From assembly GCA_029027825.1 (NCBI GenBank), contig CP093399.1:2046001-2110000 (forward strand): 64,000 bases of DNA, given 5' to 3'. This document shows, in pieces, positions 61,072-64,000 of the stretch. A program made the position numbers and the translations under genes. The DNA is from Rs1 sp029027825 (GTDB lineage Bacteria > Pseudomonadota > Gammaproteobacteria > Pseudomonadales > Balneatricaceae). Positions within the stretch are counted from its first letter, which is position 1; every line of letters starts with the position of its first letter. A model generated the notes under the pieces. It was not told the DNA's origin, did no database searches, and was given only the letters and a program-made list of their open reading frames with translations.

Positions 61072-64000
61072 TTAGCTATCAACCACTATCTGATTATTCC
61101 CAATAAGCTCCTTCATAATATCTTCATATTCTGTGCTTAGGAATTGGGTATCATGCAGTTTAACTACCTCTGTCGCATTATTTTTATCGAACATTTCTTC
61201 ACTAAAACCTCCATTTTCATCAATATAGACCATTAGATCATTACCGTTTTGCTCAAAATGCAAATACTGCTCTAATTCGTCCATTTGTATTTCTTCACTT
61301 TCTAATAAATCAGAGAGATCTAAGATTCGATTATTGTCTTCAGTAGAGAACCATACATCATCGATATCATGAGTGGCACCGTGAGTATCTACCCATGATG
61401 AACGCAATCCGGTCCAGTTATCTGCAGAAAATTCTGAGACTACTTCTGTATTTAAAGAAATTGACTCTATCCCTGCGTCTAATAAACCACTCAACTCTTC
61501 TATTTGACTAATACCGTCACTGTTACGGTCTTGCCAGATTTGAAGTTCACTATAGAGCGCGTCATTTTTATCAAACACTCCATCATTATTTGAGTCTAGA
61601 TCGGCGAGTGCCATAAATCCATTGCTGGCCTTTTCACCATTACGTAATAGCGTGTTTTCTCCAAAAAGTTCACTGCCATCATTAATAAGGCCGTCATCAT
61701 TCAAATCTCTAACCAATAGCGCATCATCTTTATTTACCCAGCCAGTTGCATCCAGATCACCGTCTGCATCAATATCAAATTTAACCCCTTGATTCATAGC
61801 AATTGTTTCTACTCCATCATTATCTAGATCAAGTATTAATGGCGATACTCTATTAATATGCGATCGGTCTTGGATATAGACATTCTTACTTGCTCCACTG
61901 CTGATATTATTAGCATCACTGCCGCTGACATTTGTCACCCGCATGGTAAAGTTTTCGTTATTTTCTATACCCGCCGAACCGGAATGTATGAAGTTGTCGG
62001 TAGTGATTTTTTCATTCCAAGTTTGAATTTCAAACGTCTCAGATTGTGTTTGTCCCGCCCGAATTAGCACTTTAACAGTGCCGCCATGTTGCACAGCACC
62101 ATTTTTTTCAACCGTATAATCCCAAGTTGCAAACTTTGGCCCAATCATCGCTCGGTCTCCAGAAGAGAGCGCGGTACCATTAGGCACTTTGTTATGTACG
62201 TAGTAGAGTATGTGGTTGGCGCTATAACCTACTGAATAGTAGCCTCCCCACATGATATCTTGTGAAGCCTGGCTCCAGCCATTCGCGTCTACTCGGTTAG
62301 CGCTGCCATCTGACACTTGAACGGTAAACCATGTATCCGCGGCGGCTGCACTACTTAGCCCCACTTTATAGTAGCCGCTATTTCCTTCAGATATACTACC
62401 GACTCCCATTATCGCTGCAGTTTTAGCGATGTCTGTTTCCTTGACATTGACCTGCACTGTCGCTGTATCGTAACCCCCTTTTCCATCTTGAACTTTATAG
62501 ACAAAACTATCAGCTCCCGAATAGTCGTTGGTCGGTGTGTAAGTGATGGTGCCGTCGTTATTAATTGACACCTGACCATGCGCTGCGCCTTGTACTATGC
62601 TATCTAGTGTTAAGCGATCTCCATTTATATCGGTATCATTATTAAGTACGTTAATGTTGATGGCTGTATTTTCGTCGGTACTTACTGAGTCATTCTGTGC
62701 CGTAGGCGCCGTGTTTAGATACACGACACTTGCACCTTCCGCTGACTCTCCAGTGTTACCTGCCTGATCAACTATATTAACTTGCACCCTTACGTGATGA
62801 TGGAGTACTGCGAATTCAGTTCCCGCCACCTCAATGTCGATGCTTTTTCCTATATCGTTCGCCTTCACGGTATAAGTACGGTCTATTGATCCGTCTTTAT
62901 TTAAATCAATATTTACCAGCATGCCTGCTTGCACGGTATTTGGCAGTGCTATTCGAATACTTACCTGCCCAGCTAATTCATCTTGATCCAGTAAGTTATC
63001 TGCTCCATTGAGTATTTCTACACTTAAAGGTGCATCCGGCGCTATTGTATCTAATGTAAACGTGGCTTTTCCTGGATAAGTAGTGACTGCACCGGCAATG
63101 GTTGCAACGACAAAACTTAATGAGTAATCCCCATCGACATAACTATTGTTAGTTTGTAGTGCATTATTAGGTAGTGGTAGCACCACTTGACCCACTGCAA
63201 GGTCTTGCGCAGTCACTAAATGGTTTACCCTAGTCACTCCTGCGGGCCCATCAATAGTGATTAAGAAATACTCCCCTACTAAGGTTAATTTCGGGACGTT
63301 TACTTCGATGGATACATTTGACGCTGCACCACTGCCATCGCCAACATCAGCATTACCTAGCAACTCTTTTTTGCTAACTAAAGTGACGAATGAGACACCT
63401 CCGGTACTTGGCCCGGCAGCTAAATTGACATCCGATAAGGTCTTAGTTTCATTATTTTGCACGAACGAGCTTTGCTTAATGACTTCATTGCCAAACTCAT
63501 CCACTGATACCTCTTGATAATCAAGTGATAGTTCCGTGATACCTAGTTCAGCAAGACTCTTAAGCTCGCCGCTATCGGTTATTCCATCTTGATCGGCATC
63601 AATCCATACTTTTAATTCTGAAAATTTATCATCCAAACTATTTATGACGTTATCCTGATTAGAATCGAGAGCTGCTAGCGCTTCATAACCATCAGCAGCT
63701 TGGCTATTTCCAGAATTGATCGCTGTTTGGTCTCCAAATAATTCTTTACCTGATGTTATAAAACCATCATTATTTATATCTCGAACCAGCAACCCATCTG
63801 TCGCACTCACCCAGCCTGAGTTTTCTTTAACGCCATCCCCATCATGATCAAATGTGACTCCATCATTGATACTCACCGTATGAATACCGTCGCCATCTAA
63901 GTCTAAGATGAGAGGATCACGGGTTTGATCATTTTTATCAGTGGTTTCAATAGTTATTTTTAAGGCGCTTGAAAAAGAACTCTGATTTCCAGCCACATCG
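61072..64000 (-). CDS. Large type I-secreted adhesin, C-terminal part (5' partial)
   Basis: The last 975 or so residues of a giant surface protein; the frame is open at the right edge. Residues near the start end a Big-like domain (DVAGNQSS). A calcium-binding module follows: PLILDLDGDGIHTVSINDG, then DINNDGFI, LDSNQDNVI and DADQDGITDSGEL EF-hand-like loops. Two Ig-like domains follow (about 205-430), then a cadherin-like domain (NTAPTAQNDSVSTDENTAIN through VQVNV, about 430-520). A Calx-beta-like region (about 525-715) precedes a second copy of the calcium module (PLILDLDNDGVETIAMNQG), then a C-terminal type I secretion signal-like domain with NDLMVYIDENGGF and VVKLHDTQ. The likely role is attachment or biofilm formation, fitting the c-di-GMP genes nearby. 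Transporter genes are not in this window. Confidence 0.85.
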   Translation of the reverse strand, partial: DVAGNQSSFSSALKITIETTDKNDQTRDPLILDLDGDGIHTVSINDGVTFDHDGDGVKENSGWVSATDGLLVRDINNDGFITSGKELFGDQTAINSGNSQAADGYEALAALDSNQDNVINSLDDKFSELKVWIDADQDGITDSGELKSLAELGITELSLDYQEVSVDEFGNEVIKQSSFVQNNETKTLSDVNLAAGPSTGGVSFVTLVSKKELLGNADVGDGSGAASNVSIEVNVPKLTLVGEYFLITIDGPAGVTRVNHLVTAQDLAVGQVVLPLPNNALQTNNSYVDGDYSLSFVVATIAGAVTTYPGKATFTLDTIAPDAPLSVEILNGADNLLDQDELAGQVSIRIALPNTVQAGMLVNIDLNKDGSIDRTYTVKANDIGKSIDIEVAGTEFAVLHHHVRVQVNIVDQAGNTGESAEGASVVYLNTAPTAQNDSVSTDENTAININVLNNDTDINGDRLTLDSIVQGAAHGQVSINNDGTITYTPTNDYSGADSFVYKVQDGKGGYDTATVQVNVKETDIAKTAAIMGVGSISEGNSGYYKVGLSSAAAADTWFTVQVSDGSANRVDANGWSQASQDIMWGGYYSVGYSANHILYYVHNKVPNGTALSSGDRAMIGPKFATWDYTVEKNGAVQHGGTVKVLIRAGQTQSETFEIQTWNEKITTDNFIHSGSAGIENNENFTMRVTNVSGSDANNISSGASKNVYIQDRSHINRVSPLILDLDNDGVETIAMNQGVKFDIDADGDLDATGWVNKDDALLVRDLNDDGLINDGSELFGENTLLRNGEKASNGFMALADLDSNNDGVFDKNDALYSELQIWQDRNSDGISQIEELSGLLDAGIESISLNTEVVSEFSADNWTGLRSSWVDTHGATHDIDDVWFSTEDNNRILDLSDLLESEEIQMDELEQYLHFEQNGNDLMVYIDENGGFSEEMFDKNNATEVVKLHDTQFLSTEYEDIMKELIGNNQIVVDS

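Overview
The window looks like chromosomal DNA of a marine-type gammaproteobacterium. I base this on an RhlE-type helicase, PAS/GGDEF/EAL signalling proteins, the DgcN-DgcA D-glutamate pathway known from marine Gammaproteobacteria, E. coli-like YafNO/YefM-YoeB modules and modest GC. A Cellvibrionales/Spongiibacteraceae-like lineage is only a guess. I saw no rRNA, tRNA, transposase, integrase, phage structural gene or CRISPR array.

1-7.9 kb: housekeeping and accessory genes (rhlE end, glutathione S-transferase, EamA and LysE exporters, periplasmic cyclophilin, a PAS-GGDEF protein that seems 5'-truncated). 7.8-14.2 kb: a D-glutamate uptake and catabolism locus. A LysR regulator is divergent from a polar amino-acid ABC transporter (binding protein, two permeases, ATPase), followed by dgcN and dgcA. 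14.4-18.2 kb: small enzymes and a two-domain HxlR-like regulator, then two broken genes. A MOSC gene is split by a 160-bp MITE-like element, and a MYG1/UPF0160 gene carries one in-frame amber stop. 18.6-26 kb: a small CDS coupled to a heterodimeric ABC exporter, then a binding protein translationally coupled to a GGDEF-EAL protein.

27-57 kb is an accessory island rich in toxin-antitoxin (TA) and defence genes. TA loci: yefM-yoeB, two decayed higA copies, brnTA, yafNO, ParD-like/zeta and hipBA. The core (34.6-46.9 kb) holds a McrBC/LlaJI-like restriction-modification set (UvrD-type helicase with zinc fingers, DUF2357-type PD-(D/E)XK nuclease, McrB-like AAA+ ATPase, m5C methyltransferase). Beside it is a Septu-like pair in which the ATPase has an extra N-terminal GTPase-like domain and is coupled to an HNH nuclease. 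I rate this pair the best candidate for an under-described system. About a dozen copies of a 250-560 bp repeat (family D here) surround the core. All copies to the left point one way and all to the right point the other. Each complete copy contains a 17-bp inverted repeat enclosing a variable hairpin.

Two MITE-like families are scattered through the window. Family A is about 160 bp with ends CCTGAATCAGTGACTTCA and 5-bp target duplications. Family B is about 160 bp with ends GAGACCTCTGCATAAC. A CTCTGTG-rich repeat (family C) brackets hipBA, and heptamer tandem arrays occur at several places. 57.6-64 kb: a 56-residue protein, a second GGDEF-EAL protein, and the C-terminal part of a large type I-secreted adhesin that runs off the window.
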